From: Bacteroidales bacterium
GTDB taxonomy: Bacteria > Bacteroidota > Bacteroidia > Bacteroidales > JAADJA01
Length of the DNA stretch: 6,933 nt
Direction of reading: 5' to 3'
Assembly: GCA_029934735.1 (NCBI GenBank)
Contig: JAOZLR010000145.1
Span: 1 to 6,933 of the forward strand
The stretch's first letter is position 1. Each line of letters opens with the position of its first letter. Below, piece by piece: positions 4,959 to 6,933 of this stretch. Made by a program: the position numbers and the translations under genes. The notes below the pieces were generated by a model. That model did not search any database. It saw only the letters and a program-made list of their open reading frames with translations, and was not told where the DNA came from.

Positions 4959-6933
4959 ATGAAAATTCAAAGATTTATAATTCCGGTTTTAATGCTTGTT
5001 TTTATGACTTGCATCATTTTTAATTTGAAAGCTCAGAAAAACGATTATTTGCCTGGGAATACAAAACTTTCATTCAATGGCAAATTTATTAATAGTTATG
5101 TTAATAACGAGTTTAATGTTGTTTCAGAAAATGGCATATTTAAAGCAAAATATGAGATAGGAGTAGTGACGGACGAAATGCGGGAGATAAAGAATTTTCA
5201 ACTATTTGAAAATGAGACTTTATCATTCAGTTTAGATTATTTACCTGGCTCAGACATATACATTTCTAATTCGGGGTACGTCGCAGTTATGGATATGAAG
5301 TTTCATTTTAAGCAAGAGTTGACTGTCCACATTTACAATTCTTCTGGTGAATTTGTATTATCTAAAACTTTCCGTTATGCCTCATTATTCGGCTTTTCTC
5401 CAAAAGGAAAACAATTTGTTGTTGGAACCGACAAATTTCTGAATATAATATCTCTTAATGGCCAAAAGGATTACAGGTTAGAAAGTTGCAGTAAGTTTGC
5501 CTTCTCCCCGGATGAAGAATATCTGGCTACAGCAAAAGAAGGACAGCTAAATATTTATCATAATTTTAAATTAACAGGCACTTTGAATACAGGGCTGTTT
5601 TATCCACGTGGAATAGCAATATCAGCCGGGAATGATTTTGTTTCGGTAATTGGGAAAAAGATACTTAAAACATACTCTGTTAAAAATAACAAAGAGATTT
5701 TCAGCAAACACCTGCCAGACAACTTTTCTTTTAGGGATATTCGAATTGAAAACAACCTGATACTTTCTGGTGTTCATTATCGGAATAGTGGCATTTCAAA
5801 AGGTATTTTAAATGTGTATGATTTTCAAGGAGGTCAAATAGCAGAAGAAGAGCATGCAGCAAAAACTTTTAGTACCTTTGAGAACAAGTCTGTAAAAACA
5901 AAATCGAATGGTGACTACGAAAGTATTCCCTGGCCATTTGTTCCTTTTGATGAAGTTCACACAGTGTGGAACCATTATGAGCAACATATGGGTAATGGCT
6001 CGGGCAGTTGGTCGTACTTACACCAGGGGCTTGACATTATAACACCGGTTAATGAGCCAACTTATGCTGTTCAGGAAGGATGGGTAAAGCTTGTTTTAAC
6101 ACTTGGCGGCGATGTTTACTGGCGGGTTGCTGTCAGTCCTGAGCAGGTGTCGGGTTATTCTGACGGATGGCTGTATGCGCATTTGGTTGAAAGCAGCATT
6201 CAGGTTGATGTGGGTGATTATGTGCAACTCCATGATTATCTTGGTGACATTATTCACTGGTCAGCTGATTGGGGGCATATCCACTTTGTAGAAATTCGCG
6301 ATCAGGGTTCAGTTTGGTATTACGATGATGATGAATGGGGAATAAATTTTAACCCATTATTAGCCTTAGACCCTATTACAGATAATGTTGCACCTGCTAT
6401 CGAAGATTTTTCTGCTAATTCAAAATTTGGTTTTTGTATAAACGAAACCAGTACTTATCTGACCCCGGATAGCTTGTACGGAGACATTGATATTATTGTA
6501 AAAATAAGCGATTATCATGGAGACTCACCCTGGGAACAACCTGCATATAGAACCTACTACTGGATAAAGGATATCCCTCAGAATAGTATCATTTTCCCTA
6601 AAACACTCGGACAAATTCTTAATCATCAATACAGTTTTTATTCCGGAGGTAATTATGAACCTTATGCAACGGTGATGTACAAAAAGGATAACAACCATCC
6701 CTCTCCACCATGGATGAATCAGCAACGCGATTATTACCAGATTTTAACAAATAACAACGGAGATTCCCTGGTTGATCCTTCTGAAGCTCAACTTGCATTT
6801 CCTACTGCTGATTATCCCGATGGCAATTACAGAATATTTATAGAGGCATGGGATGAATTTGGTAATTCAGTCCTCGATAGTATGGATGTGATATTTGATA
6901 ATTATCTCACAAGTATTGATGACCAAAATCCTT
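4959..6933 (+). CDS. Secreted M23 metallopeptidase with WD40-like N-terminal region, 3' end cut by window
   Basis: The frame is open from the ATG at 4959 to the right edge: 658 complete codons without a stop. Residues 1-25 or 26 are a signal peptide (MKIQRF, hydrophobic run, ending LKAQ). Residues about 95-310 contain WD40-like beta-propeller strands, for example FGFSPKGKQFVVG (144-156), FAFSPDEEYLATA (from 180) and ILNVYDFQG. Residues about 335-455 are an M23/LytM peptidase domain: HQGLD (His355, Asp359), YAHL (His408) and HIHF (His440, His442). These are the zinc ligands and catalytic histidines of the family, so it should be an active zinc endopeptidase, in most relatives cutting peptidoglycan cross-links or glycine-rich peptides. 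Residues from about 475 (DNVAPAIEDFSAN) to 650 look like Ig-type sandwich domains, with PDGNYRIFIEAWDEFGN. The last visible residues, TSIDDQNP (651-658), look like the linker before a T9SS sorting tail, which would lie beyond the window. The true substrate is unknown. Confidence 0.88.
   Translation, partial: MKIQRFIIPVLMLVFMTCIIFNLKAQKNDYLPGNTKLSFNGKFINSYVNNEFNVVSENGIFKAKYEIGVVTDEMREIKNFQLFENETLSFSLDYLPGSDIYISNSGYVAVMDMKFHFKQELTVHIYNSSGEFVLSKTFRYASLFGFSPKGKQFVVGTDKFLNIISLNGQKDYRLESCSKFAFSPDEEYLATAKEGQLNIYHNFKLTGTLNTGLFYPRGIAISAGNDFVSVIGKKILKTYSVKNNKEIFSKHLPDNFSFRDIRIENNLILSGVHYRNSGISKGILNVYDFQGGQIAEEEHAAKTFSTFENKSVKTKSNGDYESIPWPFVPFDEVHTVWNHYEQHMGNGSGSWSYLHQGLDIITPVNEPTYAVQEGWVKLVLTLGGDVYWRVAVSPEQVSGYSDGWLYAHLVESSIQVDVGDYVQLHDYLGDIIHWSADWGHIHFVEIRDQGSVWYYDDDEWGINFNPLLALDPITDNVAPAIEDFSANSKFGFCINETSTYLTPDSLYGDIDIIVKISDYHGDSPWEQPAYRTYYWIKDIPQNSIIFPKTLGQILNHQYSFYSGGNYEPYATVMYKKDNNHPSPPWMNQQRDYYQILTNNNGDSLVDPSEAQLAFPTADYPDGNYRIFIEAWDEFGNSVLDSMDVIFDNYLTSIDDQNP

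Noticed and set aside
5001..5013. Lipoprotein signal (Cys18) in the M23 protein
   Set aside because: The residues before Cys18 (VFMT) do not form a proper lipobox and the hydrophobic stretch continues past it, so a type I signal peptide is more likely.
6103..6291. Plus-strand open frame of 62 codons inside the M23 gene
   Set aside because: It lies out of frame within the peptidase domain, where the main frame shows all the catalytic motifs.
6525..6725. Minus-strand open frame of 66 codons within the M23 gene
   Set aside because: It is antisense to a long continuous coding frame and lacks any domain or promoter signal.

Overview
The window looks like chromosomal DNA from a member of the phylum Bacteroidota (Bacteroidetes). 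It is AT-rich. Promoter-like boxes follow the TAnnTTTG pattern of that phylum, and there are no strong Shine-Dalgarno sequences. One protein ends in a type IX secretion system (T9SS) C-terminal sorting domain. I cannot name the genus.

Layout from left to right: (1) 1-244 is non-coding, with a short degenerate tandem repeat of 24-bp period at 65-157. (2) 245-2011 on the minus strand is a complete AMP-forming long-chain acyl-CoA synthetase. (3) 2012-2198 is a divergent control region with one TAnnTTTGC box facing each way. (4) 2199-3149 on the plus strand is a secreted protein with a signal peptide, a beta-sandwich-like body and a T9SS sorting tail. (5) 3150-3479 is a non-coding gap between convergent genes, holding an imperfect AT-rich inverted repeat. 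(6) 3480-4721 on the minus strand is a soluble sensor histidine kinase: a cyclic-nucleotide-binding domain, a coiled coil, a dimerisation/phosphoacceptor domain and an ATPase domain. Its catalytic motifs deviate from consensus. (7) 4722-4958 is a second divergent control region with a perfect 7-bp inverted repeat overlapping a likely -33 element. (8) 4959 to the right edge, on the plus strand, is a long secreted protein with WD40-like repeats, an M23 (LytM-type) metallopeptidase domain with all metal and catalytic histidines present, and an Ig-like region. The window stops where a T9SS tail would be expected.

The genes do not form an operon; each seems to have its own promoter. Two of the four complete or partial genes encode exported proteins, one of them a probable cell-wall or peptide hydrolase. 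The kinase is transcribed divergently from the peptidase gene, so a regulatory link is possible but not shown. I see no mobile element, CRISPR array, tRNA or rRNA. The best leads are the atypical kinase motifs, the palindrome in the peptidase promoter, and the short repeats in the non-coding stretches. I found no convincing new multi-gene system.
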